From Auricularia sp. M13 (taxonomy: Eukaryota; Basidiomycota; Agaricomycetes; Auriculariales; Auriculariaceae): a DNA stretch of 64,000 nt. Where the stretch lies: NCBI GenBank assembly GCA_037042915.1, contig CM073193.1, positions 744,001 through 808,000 on the forward strand, written 5' to 3'. Below the pieces are notes generated by a model. That model saw only the letters and a list, made by a program, of their open reading frames with translations, had not been told where the DNA came from and made no database searches. Positions 40,614-53,099 of this stretch are shown one piece after another (positions within the stretch are counted from its first letter, which is position 1; every line of letters starts with the position of its first letter). Both the position numbers and the translations under genes were made by a program.

Positions 40614-43600
40614 TTACGACTCGGCCCGCAACGGCGTCATCCCGCGCAGCGAGCCAAGCAAGCTACGGCCGCGCGCGAGCGGCTTGGGCGGCGGGGGCGC
40701 GGGAAGGTGGTCGACGTAGCGCTTGCTCGACGGCGGCAGCGCGCGCGGTCTGCGCGCGGGCGGGAGCGGCAGCGCCTCGTCCGTGCTCGGCGTGGCGATC
40801 GCCGCCTCCGAGCTGGAGCTCACGCTGGGCGACGGGCTCGGCATCTTAGGCCGCTGCCGCCGCGTCAGGATGGGCAGCGTCAGCGTGTTCGCGCGCTGCA
40901 GCAGCCCGCCCTTGCCCTTCTCCTTATGATGATAGCCGGGCGAGAGCAGCCGCGGGTCCTCCTCCTCGATCGCCGCCGGCAGCGGCCCGGCGTCCTCGCC
41001 GCCGCCGCCGCCCAGCGTGCTGACGTCCCGCGTGCTGAAGCTGCCGAACAGCGGCAGGCCCGGCGAGCTTTTCACGCGTCGCCGCAGACTCGCCCACCAC
41101 CGCGGCGCGCTCGAGCCCGTCGCGGATTTCGACGAGAACAGGCTGCGCGTCGGGCTGGGCAGCACCGCGGCCTCGCTGCGCGCGAAGAAGCGGCGCTTGT
41201 GCGCAGGCGTGTTCCGCGCGTCGCCCTCGGGCCCGATGACCTCCCACGCGTAGCTCTCGGGCTCGGCCTCCTCGGCGGGCGGCGTCGGCGCCGCGGCGAA
41301 GAGCGACTCGAGCTGCGGCGCCAGCCAGTTCGCGCTGGGTCGTTTCCGGACGACGCCCCGTTCGCTTGCCGCGCGCGTCATGGTCAGTCCGCCGACAGTC
41401 ATCGTGGACAGCCGGCGCTCGCTCATCGACAAGCCGATGGTCGATAGCCGCGCCTGGTTGCGCGCTTGGGCGTACGCGCTGCTCATCACGTCGTCCAGCC
41501 CGCGGTCCGCGCGCTCATGTCCGGAAACAGAAACAGCCATGCTCAGCGGCAGACTATGTCGCTTGTTCAGGCTGCCCATCGTGAGTGTGCGCTTGGGCGC
41601 CGTGGGCGTGACAGGTGTGTCGTCAGGAAGCGGAATGGTCGTCGGTTCTGGCGAAGCCATTGCGCTCGAAGGGCCGGCGCTGGGCGAGACAGAAGACGAT
41701 GCCGAATGCAGCGAGGAATACCGCAACTCGTCGCCAGGGGCCCATTGAGGTGCTGCGGCACGAGCGTCCGCGAGTGCTGAGAGATACAGATTCTTTTCGC
41801 GCTCGCTGGTCGTGAAGCAATCGAAGCGGTGGCCATTCGCTATTGCGATCTGAAAAGCAAAATCTACGATATGTGAGCCGGTGTCCAAATCGCTATGACA
41901 GCAGCAACGACGGCGGATAGCGAGTTGTCCTGTTTGAACGCCGGAGGCGCCGCATTTGGTCAGGGCACAGCAGAACGCAGACGCGCGCGATCGTCCGGCG
42001 CTTGAGTCTTGCCAGAATATGCGCCGAGCGGGATATCCCGCAGAGGGTGCAATTCCCCGCGCCTCCCACGACACATGTGACCGTGAGAACGCCCCGCCGG
42101 AAAAGGGAGAAAAACACCACGCCCCAAGCAAAGAAACAACGAAAATGGGGAAACCCACCGGTGTCAAGCTCGTCCACGGCGCAAGCAGGCGTGAGCGCGA
42201 ACCAGTGTTTGGGTTCGTAGACCTTGTTTCTGAGGACCTTGACCATGACGACGTATCCGCCGTCGTACACAAATATGCCCAGGTGCCGTGTTTTGGGCTC
42301 GCTGGCGTGCGGGGCGTGATGGATGACGTCCAGTGAGCCCGCGAAGCGCACGAGCCCTAAGCTATCCAGGAAAGCCGCGGGCAGAACCTGACGACGGGCT
42401 GTCAGACAACTGGATCTGCCCGCGCTAGTGCTTATGCAGCTTGCGCGTGCGCTCGCGTACCTCCTTGGGCGCGAATATCGGCGCGGTGGTGCTGAGGCCG
42501 ATGCGCGTGCGGATGAGCTGCGAGCGGTACGCGGCGTCCGCGCGCTGGCTGGCCTCGTCGGCGGCCGCGGCGGCGGCGCGCATGGCCTGAATCGCGGCAT
42601 GCAGCACGCCATCGCCCGGTTCTGCGAGATGCGATGGAAGCGTTATCAGCTCGGTTCCCGTCATTGTTACGGGAAATTGCTGTCGCGCGGCGCACACAGC
42701 AGCCGTCTGAATTGCTCGTCGCTGGTGGCTGGCCGCCACGTCCCGCGCGCGCGCTCGGCGCCACGTGCCGAACGGACTGCCCAATGGGTGCCGGGCAGCA
42801 AGCATCGTCGTGGAAGCCGCCGCGCATCGCGCGCATTGCAACCGCGCGGGACACGCGGCAAGGGTACAGTGGGGAGGAAGCACTCACTGGGCGAGGCCGG
42901 CACGAGCTGCGCGAGCAGCAGCGGGTAGCGGCATATGCGCTGGACGGGCTTGATGAGCAGGTCGGCAAAATGGAGTGCGGGCGCGGGCCCGTTGGAGGCT
43001 GAGGACGAGCCCGAGGCTGAGTGCGCGTGCCCGCGGGCGAAGACTGCGTCAGACGAGGCGCCTGCGTCCAGCGAGTGCCTGCGCGGACGGCCCGGATGTG
43101 CGATGGAGGCTGCGAAGATCGAGAGCTTGGAGCTGGACGGCGTGCGCTCCGGGGGAGCTGTTGCTGCGTGCTGCAAATGCGGAGGCGTTGCAGGCGAGGC
43201 TATCGCAGCGCACGTTCGTTCGAAAATGGAGTACTCTACGCGGGACTCGAACCGACGGATGGCCTCCGTTGCTGCGAGATGGCCGTGGCAAAAGGCGTCA
43301 TAGATCGAGAAGCATGATGCCTGCACCAGAGCGCACCGTCAGCACGAAGTCTCAGCGGCCGTGTCTGTGCCGGCGCTTACCGCGTCGAGGAAGGCCTGCG
43401 CGACGGCCTGGATGGCGCCGTCGACGCCGTCGTCCTCGCAGTGGCCCGCCGCGGCCAGCCGGGCCGCAAAGTCCGTGTGGAAGGCGAGCAGCTCGGCCGT
43501 GTTGCGCGCGACGAGCGCGGCGTCCAGGGACGGCAGCAGGGCCGGCATCCGGGCGAGGTAGACGTCGAGCAGGGTGTGGAGGTCGGCGACATAGGCCTGC

Positions 43601-43896
43601 TCGGAGTCGACGAGCTCGAGCAGCGCGTGGCGGCGGCGGTGGGCGTCCTGTGGGTGGTTGCTGGTGCTGGGGCCGGCGGCGGAGGAGGCGTCGGAGTCGG
43701 TGCTCGAGTTTGGGTGGTCGTACAGGGTGAATTTTTTCAGAGACTTGTCCGACGGCGCGTGGACGACGACGACGGCGACGGGCGGGCACGGGCGCGGGCG
43801 CGGGGGCTGGTCGTCCATGGGGCCTGCCAGTGGTTCAGGTGCGCATGTCGACTCGTCGGAGGCCAGATGATAAACAAAGTCCGAAGTCACCTTCAT
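40614..43896 (-). CDS. RhoGEF with DH and PH domains
   Basis: Starts MKVTSDFVY at 43896. The DH domain opens at RRRHALLELVDSEQAYVADL, continues across an intron (43380-43321) into SCFSIYDAFCHGHL, is interrupted by a Ser-rich insert of about 70 aa, and closes with FADLLIKPVQRICRYPLL, the hallmark DH block. Downstream exons carry LHAAIQAMRAAA, then a PH domain (FAGSLDVIHHAP, RHLGIFVYDGGYVVMVKV, HWFAL, IAIANGHRFDCFTTSEREK). The C-terminal 430 aa in a single exon are Ser/Pro-rich and probably disordered, ending at 40614. DH-PH proteins load GTP on Rho or Cdc42 GTPases at the plasma membrane to control polarity. The insert inside DH is unusual. Introns between 42.9 and 42.0 kb were not all placed. 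Confidence 0.85.
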
Positions 43897-45743
43897 GACG
43901 CGCGCCTCTTTCCCCTTTCAGCCTAGTCCCACAACGGATTTTTTAATCCCGTGTTATACTCTCACTCAATATTAAGTATCCCAGCTATTCTCAGTCCCCA
44001 TCATGCTTCCCCAGCTCGACTCGCCACGAGCCCCGGGCCAGGTCTGCTCCAGCCATCTGTCAAAGACGCCCATACGCGCCTCGCCGCGGACGCGCCTCAA
44101 CGGCTCCCCGTTTCGTCATCCCATCGCGCTAGTGCCCTTACGGCTGCCCCGCACTGCGCAGCGCTCTCCACCTTCTTGCGTAATTAACCCGCCCTCACAG
44201 CTTGCTGCAAGCCCTCTCTCACCCGAACAACCTCCCATGGCTACCAGACTAGGCATAACCGCTTTTCTCCAAGCCTCTCAGTCTCACGCGCTCGTTCATC
44301 GCAATGCAGTGTGTTTAGCGCGGTCGTATGGCCGCGTCGCGCTGTTTCACGCCCAACGCCGTGATTCCGGCCCAGTTGCCGTCCTCCTGCCCAAGTGCCT
44401 GCACTGCACAGCCCTGCTTGGAGCTCCCAAGGATCGACATCCGGTTTTTGACGTCAAACAGAGATTTCCGGCGCTCCGACCTGGAGATCTAGGCGCTCGC
44501 CGACCCTCCCACACAATGGGCGTTACCGTGCGCACGTGTCGGCGGGCAAACATAGCAAAGACAAAGGACAACTGCGGGCGAGAGACTCTCACATTCTCTT
44601 TGGTTTCCCTGCCCTTCAAAAAACTGCTGTCCACCTCCAGGTACATACACTTTCTGTAGCAAGTTCTGAATCTGTATGACATTACTAATCGACATAGGCG
44701 TTCTAGATCGTGCTGCGGTTTCGAAACCCCCGACTTACACGCTCTGTGCTGGGATCCATAGTATTTTGGTAAGAACACGCGTTCTAGCAACGCTTGCGTC
44801 CCTTCACGATGCCTCTGCCATCCAGTGAGTCCCTTCCCAGAGGCCCTAAGCTTTTGGAACCGAATGGTTGCTACACCCAATCGTAATTGTACAGTTGATA
44901 CGCACCAAGAAACCTACTGAGCGTCGCTTTCTTAAGCAAGCTCAACTCCAGCACGTCGCAGGAATTCCCGTAACACTCGATGCATGTCGTTCCAACAGTC
45001 CATGATCATATAGAATATTCCTGTGGCGGTCCACGCCGCGCGAAATCAGCGCTGGACGCTGGAATCGCCGTATCCTACTACACTCGGCCAGGAGTGTACG
45101 GCGTCGTGATGAGGGATCATCTGACGAAGCAAGATGAACTGTCAGACGGGACAACAGCCAGTCTCGGTCTGCGTATACGTACTTACCAGCAAACGGCGAG
45201 GATGAGCGCTAGCATTCCTGTCCCACAACCCCATGGAATGTCCTGGCCAAGTACGATCATATTGGACAACAGTAGAGTTCATCACCGTCCGTCGACGGAA
45301 GCTTGTAAATTGACCTCACCGAAAGAAAAACGTGACGTGAGTCCGAATCGCACGCAGCTTCTTCGGGTGGGCCCAAAGCACTGGCAGTAAGCATCTCCCG
45401 GAGGCCATGGCACTCTTCAGTTAGAACAGCAACTTCAACGAAATATCTCAAGCTTTGATTTCTGGCTTACCGGAACAGTCGGGCTGGCTTCACTGGAACG
45501 AATTTCAACTTTTTCTGAAGAGAGAGCGTTGTGAACAAACATCACATTGGCGAGGAAAGTCGGAAATGAACCTGGGTCAGCATGCTGAGCAGGAGTCTCC
45601 CAGAAGTCGGCGTCGGTTAGCAGATGAACTTCGGCGAAGGTGCCTTTGGACGCGAGTCGCCACATAAATGGACGTGCAGTCCAGTGCGACCGCCACACCC
45701 CAGCCCAAGGAACCACAGACTGCCAGACGTTGTCAGTTTGATA
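43897..45743. other. 1.8-kb intergenic, no convincing gene
   Basis: A 218-codon plus-strand ATG frame (44003-44659) starts 107 bases from the RhoGEF start but has no recognisable domain and a chance-like composition. Other frames are short. Confidence 0.35.
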
Positions 45744-46843
45744 ATGTCACACTCTGCACCACGTATCGTCATTATCGGAGGCGGGCCAGGCGGCCTGACG
45801 CTCCTCAACGTTCTCACGCGGAACGGCATCGCGGCCACGCTCTACGAGCGCGACGACAGCGCCGCCTCCCGCTCTCACCTCGGCGGGATGCTGGACTTGC
45901 ACAAGGAGTCCGGCCAGGCCGCGCTGCACGGTGCCGGCCTGTTCGCCGAGTTCGAGAAGGCGGCGCGCGCGCACGGCGAGGAGTTCGTCCTGGTGGCGCG
46001 CACGGGCGAGACGCTCTTCCACCTCAAACCGACGGCCGGCGCGAAGGTCGGGCGCCCGGAGATCGACAGGCGCGACCTGCGCCAGCTCCTCGTCGACGCG
46101 GACCGCATCAAATGGGGCCACGCCTTTGTGTCCGCGCGCCCCGTCGACGGCTCGCACGAGTGGGAGGTCGCGTTCGCGAACGGCGCGACCGCGACGGCCG
46201 ACCTCCTCGTCGCGCGAGCGCTCGTCTCGCCCGCGCAGCCCGTCTACACCGGGATCCAGATCGCAGAGCTGTCCTTCCGCGCGAGCGCGCACCCCGCGCT
46301 CGCGGCGCCGGCTCGCTCTTCGCGTTCGCCGAGGGCAAGATGTACGCCGTGCAGGCCAACGGCAGCGGGCGCATCCACGTACGCGTTCTTCCCCGCGCCC
46401 GCGGACTTCGCGCTCCCGCGCGAGCCGTCGCGGCCGTGCTCGCACAGTTCAGCGGCTGGGCGCTGTGGATGCGCGCGCTCGTCGAGGCCGCGATCCACCA
46501 GCGCGGCCTGTACGAGCTCCCTGCGCCGCACACCTGGCCGCACCGCCGCGGCGTGACGCTGGTCGGCGACGCGATGAATCGCATGACCACCTTTGCCGCC
46601 AAGGGGGCCAACATTGCCATGTGGGATGCGCTCGAGCTCGGCTTGGCGATCTCGAAAGCTTGCAAGGCGGGCTGGGAGGACGCGCTCGACGCCGCCGTGG
46701 CCGACTACGAGGAGCGCATGTGCGTTGTGGCCGGAAAGGCTGCGCAGGAGTCGCGCGACAACATGTTGCGTATGTTGGGCGAGAACGGAGCGCAACATTG
46801 CCTGGAGATTGTCAAGGCCGCGGGCATGAGAGAGAGCGTTTGA
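45744..46843 (+). pseudogene. FAD-dependent monooxygenase (TetX/PHBH-like), frameshifted
   Basis: The N-terminus from MSHSAPRI is clear: the Rossmann dinucleotide motif IVIIGGGPGGL, the ERD at the end of beta-2, LGGMLDLHKESGQ and the EIDRRDLRQLL block. The C-terminus has GVTLVGDAMNRMTTF...GANIAM, the second FAD-binding motif (GD), and ends at 46843. Between about 46.26 and 46.45 kb the coding frame changes three times with no GT-AG intron to explain it: IAELSFRASAHPAL, then GSLFAFAEGKMYAV, then YAFFPAPADFALP, then LAQFSGWALWMRAL. The family hydroxylates aromatic or polycyclic substrates using NAD(P)H. Either a recent pseudogene or assembly errors in very GC-rich DNA. Confidence 0.75.
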
Positions 46844-47692
46844 AATGTGCATTGATGACCATAATTCAGTACTCCAAGCGACCCACAAACGTTGGCAGGG
46901 ATTCTTTGTTGTCAAACGATGCGTTCTCGGTGAGCGAGAGGACGGAAAGGGGCGTCCTGGCGTATGTGCGCGAACGAATCAGTCCCGGCATAGCATCCCG
47001 CAACAACAAAAAACAAAAAATGTAGCCCACGCTGCACCACGTCGACGTGTAGCTGCTGATCTAGACAAGAGTCACATCGTTTATATTGACTCGTCAAGCA
47101 GGGGGGAAATGCAAGAAGAGGAACAGGGTCAAGGAAACGCAGGGGAGGACACGGAGAACGATGCTGGAAGGTAGTTATGAGGGGACGGAGCGTCAGAGAT
47201 GCAGGCCGGGCGGTGTGGGTGAGCGGGGAGACCAGCCAGCTCAACATGGGCGACGTAGACTGCGGGCGACGGCGGCAATGATGAAGGAGGTGCGAAGACA
47301 GCGTTATTTGTGCAGCTTTGTTCCATCATCCGGTTCTGAGTTGGGGACAGAGTGAGTGTTTCATTCTACTCTTATACGCCTCTCTGGCACATCATGGGTG
47401 TGTAGGTATTTGCGTGAACGGCGATGTTCAGGGAGACGCCGCACCACGGCGGTTACCAGACTCTCAGCATTACCTAGGAAGGTCTGACCGTCACGGTCCA
47501 CCTTCCTCCCGAGTTACTTACAGTTTCGAGCAAGCGGCAACTATTCCTTAGGCGTTTATCGCCTCCGCCTGCGGGTTTGTCTCTGGACTAAAGCTTTCGC
47601 TCGAGATCGATGCTCCCCCGAAGAATGAGCCATTTTTGGTGTGGGGTGGCAGCTCCAGCTGCGGGGCATTTGGAAAGTGACATTTCAGCACT
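46844..47692. other. intergenic, no gene recognised
   Basis: The 3' ends of the monooxygenase (+) and the mucin-like protein (-) face each other here. Nothing else is seen. Confidence 0.4.
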
Positions 47693-49022
47693 CTACGAAA
47701 CTACCAACTGATGCCTTATTAGCCGTCCAGCTGGCCAAGCTTGCGGGCTACACACCGAGTTCGAGGGAGGGACTAATTCCGCGGGGCCCTCTCCTGGGGT
47801 ATACGGTGGCGGAACGAGCGATGAAGTGTCTGAAGAAGTGGTAAAATTTGTAAGGCTTCATGTTCGGCAGTACTGTTCTAGCACATACCATGAATCGATG
47901 ACGGGGCATAGGATGTGGCCGTGCGGAGTTCGGGCGCGGGAGCCTGAGAGACGATGTATGGCGTTGTAGTGGCGAGAAATTCTCGGGAGGATGCATCTGA
48001 GAGTGCGGTGTTCTGCCTCTGCCTGATCAGCAGCGTGACGAACACGCCGAGAAGTAAAGCAGCGAGCCCTCCAAGGACTCCACCGACGATTACGCCGATG
48101 TTGGGCTGAGCGCTACTCTCCGAGGGCCCCGCCGACGAAGATGCGGTGACGCTGGCGGGTGAGGGAGAAGACGGCAGTCTTGATGCTCCGGAGGATTGTG
48201 AGAAGGTGTCAGAGATCAACACCGTGGTCGACGATCCAGATGGCAGTCCAGATGTCACGCCGGTCGGTGCAGCTGTCGTGGACGATCTATCGAAATGTCA
48301 GAATCAGGCGCAAGTTGCACATAAACACGCACGCATGGGCGACCAGTGGCTGCTCGTCGATTTCGAAGTAGTCGATACTTAGCCAAGCCCGATTTGTGGG
48401 GTCGAAAGTGGAGTCGTCGTAGGCGACGATAATCTTGTGGGAGATCGACGGATCGAGCTCTGCTTTGGAGAAAAGCTGCTGTTTCGTCAACAAGGTGACT
48501 CCATCCGGAAGGCCGGTAGTATTGCAGTCGAAGGATGATTGCGCGCCGTCCAGCGTGACGAGCGCGTGGGCGCCGTACTGCTCGAGCATAATACCGTACA
48601 GCGCCACCGAAGTCCCTGGTCATGAGCGCCGGGTTAACGAACGATGGTATTGAACTGCCGATGCCATACCTGTGAATTCCAATGTCGCCGTTGTACCAGG
48701 TCCATATGTAGTGTGTACTGTGTGATTCTCATACGGACCTCTCGAATCGTCGTGTTCGAACCTTCCTGGGAGCATGAGACCCTCGACACCCGCCATCAAA
48801 CACGAAGACTTACCACCAGTTCCCATCGCACGCCTGGTTGCCGCGCTGGAGTTTGCAGGCAGTATCAGGAAGAACGGGCGTGTTGTACTGGATGCGAGGG
48901 CTGAAATCATCGATGATCACCAGAGCCGCTCGACAACAGCTGGCTGCGAGTATATAAACGAGAGCGGCAGCGTGAAACCAGGATGCAGAGGAGATATGAG
49001 CAGGACGACGGCCTCTGGTCAT
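47693..49022 (-). CDS. mucin-like single-pass membrane protein (agaric family)
   Basis: Starts MTRGRRPAHISS at 49022 with a hydrophobic signal (AAALVYILAASCC), then VIIDDFSPRIQYNTP, the common opening of this agaric family. Further exons give ATLEFTG joined to TSVALYGIMLEQYGAHALV (a beta-sandwich-like ectodomain), a Ser/Thr-rich stalk (SSTTVLISDTFSQSSGAS), a TM helix (VIVGGVLGGLAALLLGVFV) and a cytoplasmic tail ending in PPPYTPGEGPAE. Several introns of about 50 nt are visible. The topology suggests a cell-surface sensor or wall-anchored protein, type I. Ligand and function are unknown. A second member lies at 60.2-61.5 kb. Confidence 0.75.
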
Positions 49023-49650
49023 ACTAGCAGGCGTGGATGCGGCTCGTTTTCGACAGCGCTCAAGAGGAAGACAATGCGTGCTCTAGCAGGGAGTCGAGGA
49101 AGAAAGCAAGTAAACACTGTAAGGCTCCGGACCGCAGACATGCATGCACAGTACCCAGGGCCCACGGCATATGGGCATGTGATACGCCCAGGGAAGGACT
49201 GCTTGTAGGGAGTCTGGCTGTACCAAATGTCAACGGCACCCCGTCCGTGCAGCGCCAAGAACCTGCCAGCCGACTCCTGTCCCATAGCGACAAGTATAGC
49301 CAGAGATCCGGCCACAAGGGAAGGCGTTGTCTGCTACGCCTCCCAGAGCGAAAGCCTGCATAGTCGTCGCGGGCCTCCCGGGGCGAGCGCGCGACTGCCG
49401 CTGTTCAACAGACATGAAGAACCTGCCAGTGGAGAAAATCGAGCAGGTTATTCGGGGTCCCAAATGAATGCTCTGAATGCTCGACAGACTGTCTGACGCG
49501 CGTAGGAGCAACGTGAGCAGCGAAAATCCTGACCTGGGCCTTGTTTCTGGCACTGCCGTTACAGCCTCAGTTACCTACAGTTGGCAACACCCACCGCCAC
49601 TCAGAGCAGCCAGGTCCGTTCTAGGTACAGGGGGCAGGCATGTCTGGTAG
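49023..49650. other. intergenic left of the foldback element
   Basis: The promoter side of the mucin-like gene. No other gene seen. Confidence 0.4.
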
Positions 49651-49659
49651 CAGCAAGTG

Positions 49660-50950
49660 TAGGCTCGTAACCAGCCGCTACTTTCAAACTCCGACGGATG
49701 CCTTCGTCAAGTAGCGGCTGGTAAGATAGGCCCGGCCGGGGACCCGGGACATCACGTGTTCTTTGGCAATATAAAAAATGAATTAAATGCGTAATTTCAG
49801 CCGCAGTGAAGACCTAGATATCTGCTTTAGATGCAGCTCAGAAAGTTTGCCGTCGGGGCATGGTCTCGTCGGGCCGCTATTAACTCGGCAAGAGGGGGTG
49901 CTTACACCTCTCCGTGTCATGGAACTCAAATCAGTCCCAAACTCAAAATTTCGGCCGCAGTGAAATCTTTACTTTAGCCCAATACAGCATTTGCGAGCCT
50001 CAGATACTCTATAAGTCAATTATTCCGGCTGCCAATAGATTCTCACGCTGCCGGGCGTCAGGCATCACGTGATGTTCCGGGTCCCCGGCCGGGCCTATCT
50101 TACGCTCCGTCGGGGTTTTGGCTGGATCTTTTTCGCAGATAGGCGTGTGAAAAAAGACTTGGCAGAATCCGCCTCCCCCACCACTCAAAAAAACATCTCC
50201 CGGACCCATAACCAAAAATCGATATTATTGGATTCTGAAGCGAATGAGAATACAAATTTTTGGACCTCAGGAAAATACCCAGTAATTACTGGAGGCCTCT
50301 AGGAAGCCTCTGAACCGCTTCCGACGGGTATAATGTACTTTAGGACCAGATGACAAGGTTATGCGGTGCTATTACATGTGCTTGCAAGCTTCAATCTCTG
50401 TCGGTGTTGACAGACACCACGACAGGGTCGTTTTCTCGCGATAGCAAGGGTCTGGAGGGATTTCCTAAGTACCATAGAGCTCAGTATACCTCATATCATG
50501 TATGCTGCGCATGTACAAGCTTGAAAAGGCTCGGGGGGACTCGAGGATGGATGAGGTCACGTCACCAGGTTGCTGGGGACCCGCATGAACTCCCGAGGCC
50601 CTCAGAGGCTCTGAACCTCCAAATTGCAGTGCAGAAATATTTAAGGACCATAATTCGCTTAATGAGAATGTTGAAAAAAGGTTTGGGATGTCCGCATTAA
50701 TTACTGGGTATTTTCCTGAGGTCCAAAAATTCGTATTCTCATTCGCTTCAGAATCCGATAATATCGATTTTTGGTTGCGGGTCTGAGAGGCATTTTTTTG
50801 AGTGGTGGGGGCAGGCAGATTCTGCTAAGTCTTTTTTCACACGCCTATCTGCGAAAAAGATTCAGCCAAAACCCCGACGGTTCCTCCCAGACGTTCGTTG
50901 CCGAACGGAGTTTCCAACTCCGACGCAACGAACGGCTGGTTACGAGACTA
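49660..50950. mobile_element. non-autonomous foldback DNA transposon, possibly Mutator-like
   Basis: The ends are TAGGCTCGTAACCAGCCG (49660-49677) and the complement of TAGTCTCGTAACCAGCCG (50933-50950), one mismatch. They are flanked by a perfect 9-bp direct repeat CAGCAAGTG at 49651-49659 and 50951-50959. Long inverted arms follow: about 50106-50300 pairs with 50696-50893 at high identity. The loop of about 400 bases holds no transposase. A 9-bp duplication with long TIRs is the pattern of Mutator-like elements; this is inference. The left arm is interrupted by a second element. Confidence 0.75.
49721..50103. mobile_element. nested 383-bp element with 38-bp inverted repeats
   Basis: 49721-49758 and 50066-50103 are inverted repeats with one mismatch (core GTAAGATAGGCCCGGCCGGG). 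It lies inside the left arm of the foldback transposon, where the right arm has no counterpart, so it inserted later. The interior has two copies of GCCGCAGTGAA in direct orientation and no ORF. Confidence 0.65.
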
Positions 50951-51161
50951 CAGCAAGTGAAGTAAATGAGTCATCGTAGCGGAGTACGGGACTATATTCG
51001 CAGATTTGGACTCTGGAGTGTCATGGACTGAATCAGGATAGCTAAAATATAATCGCTGTCAATAGAGGCAGTCTACTATCATGTGTATATAACAGAAAGC
51101 CCTCAGATGGTCTTTATGGAGCCGAAGCTATAGCACGCACATGGATGGGACGACAAAGCCA

Positions 51162-52665
51162 TCAGACGGTGAGCAGGCGCGCAGACTGCTGCAGTTCGCT
51201 CCCAGGACTCGGCGTGACAGGCCGCGCCCCAGCAGCATTCACAGCCATCTCCAATCCCGCGCGCGACAGCACGGCGCCGGGCGCGTTGAGCAGCATCGTG
51301 CCGCCCTCGGGATTCGGCGCGCCAAACGGCGTGCGCAGGCCCGTCTCCAGCGCCTGAATCGCCTGCTGCACGGCCTGGAACTCGGCCTCGCCGTCCCAGT
51401 CGCCGCCGACCAGCTCGTCGAACGCGTCGTACTCCTTGGCGCGCGCGAGCACCTCGCGGATGCGCGTCCGCTCGGCTTTGGTCGTTTGGGTGTTTGTCGA
51501 CGCTTTCATTTGCACGACGCAGTGTTTGGTGCTGGAGAAGTGGTTATCGAGGTAGCGAGCCTGTAAATGACATCGACGCGTTAGGTGTAGGATTGGATGG
51601 CTGGGGTGTGTGCTGTGCTCACGAGCCGAATGTATCGCGGGATGAATCGCGTCTCGAGGTCTGTGAGCGGTTCGCGGCTGAAGCATGTTGGATTGGACTC
51701 TGCGGCCATCGCGATCATCACCGAGTCTGCGCCTGCGCTGTCGTTAGGAAAAGCGGAGAGCCCAACGGTCGAAAGTACCACTCACCAGTCATCTCCCGCA
51801 GCTTCATCGCGTCTTCAACGCCCTTGCAATCCCCATTAGCGATAATCGGCACGCCACCGCCAGGTAACGCCTTAACAGCGTCGACAATATCCTTCAGACG
51901 ATGCGGAACCGCACGCTCATGCTTGCGCATCTCGCGCGTGCGGCAATGCACAGTCACAGCACTGACACCACACGCAATGATGCGCTTCACGAGCGCAATC
52001 GTCTCCTCCTGCGTCGCCAGCAGCCGGATCTTGGCCGTCACCGCAACCTCGGGCGGTAGGCCCTCCCTGAGGGTGCGCAAAATCTCGCACAGCAAATCCG
52101 GGGTGGACAGCAACGCCGCGCCCATCCCTCCATGCGTCGAGAACGGCTTCGGGCAGCCGCAGTTGAGGTCGACGGCCGCGACGTCGTTTACAACGACCCG
52201 CGCGGCCTGCAGCGCGAGCTGCGGGTCGGCCGAGCCGACCTGGAAGACGACGCGCCGGCGCTCGAGCGCGTGCGTGCTGAAGAGCGCCTTGCCCTGCGCG
52301 CCGCGGAACGCCACGACGCCCGTGCGCGCGTCCTGCTCGCGCGCCGCGTGCAGCAGCGCGCGGTCCACGATCTCCGGCGCCCACACCAGCGCCGCGCCGT
52401 GCGCCAGCGCGTACAGTCTCGTCGGCACTGCAACCCAGCATGTATGCATTAGACTTTGCATGTTACAGTATGCGACTCGCCGGCACACGCACTCACAGGC
52501 GCCGGAGCGGACCATCGGGGCCAGGAAGAGCCCGTCGCGGAAGTTGAGCGTGCTCGTGCATTGCACGGGCGCGTCCAGTCTGATGCGCTTCGCGGGCGGC
52601 GGCGGCGACAGCGACGAGGTTCGAGTCATCTTGAGCAGCAGGGCCGGGTAGGCGCGCCTGTTCAT
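51162..52665 (-). CDS. DUS2: tRNA-dihydrouridine(20) synthase
   Basis: Starts at 52665 (MNRRAYPALL) or the in-frame ATG at 52629. The FMN-barrel motifs are all present: FLAPMVRSGA joined across an intron to LPTRLYALAHGAALVWAPEI, VFQVGSADPQLALQAA, the active-site block DLNCGCPKPFSTHGGMGAAL with the catalytic Cys, VTAKIRLL, ITVHCRTR-like VTVHCRTREM, and IIANGD. Later exons give DSVMIAMAAESNP and LDNHFSSTKHCVVQM, the DUS2 C-terminal signature. The enzyme reduces U20 in the tRNA D-loop with NADPH and FMN. There is no dsRBD, as usual in fungi. Last exon ends at 51162. Confidence 0.92.
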
Positions 52666-53099
52666 AAAAGGACGAAGACAAGCTTCGCAACTCCGCCTTG
52701 CAATGCATTTCCTGCGGCTCTTGACGATTCTACGAGCCTCTCTACTGTATAAAGCAAATGAAGACGTCCAGAGAGATGCAATTGGCAACGGAGACTGTAA
52801 TAACGATATACATGCAAAGCAAACGCACGAGATGAGAGCGGCGATCGATCCGATGCAAAACTACTTCTATCCTATGGATACCGAGAGCGTGTGGGGAGCT
52901 ATTCAAGAAACACAGAGCGGAGACGACAACGGGGACACTGGCAAGACAATGAAAGCACAGGAATGTACGACAAAAGAGATAGCGAGAGAGGAAAGCATGG
53001 GAAGATGACGATAGACGCAGGAAGAGAAAGGGCATGGAGGTGGCACGGAAGCCGCGTGGCGCGCGGGGGGGGCGAGTCGCCTAAGTATTTGAACTCGAC
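52666..53099. other. DUS2 5' flank, no gene
   Basis: About 430 bases between the DUS2 start and the stop of the next minus-strand gene. Nothing recognised. Confidence 0.4.

Noticed and set aside
43236-43262. tRNA B-box-like sequence (GGTTCGAGTCCC on the minus strand)
   Set aside because: It codes for the RRFESRVEYS segment of the RhoGEF DH domain, and no A-box or cloverleaf fits around it.
44003-44659. 218-codon plus-strand ORF divergent from the RhoGEF
   Set aside because: Chance-like composition, no domain, no promoter element and no splice pattern.
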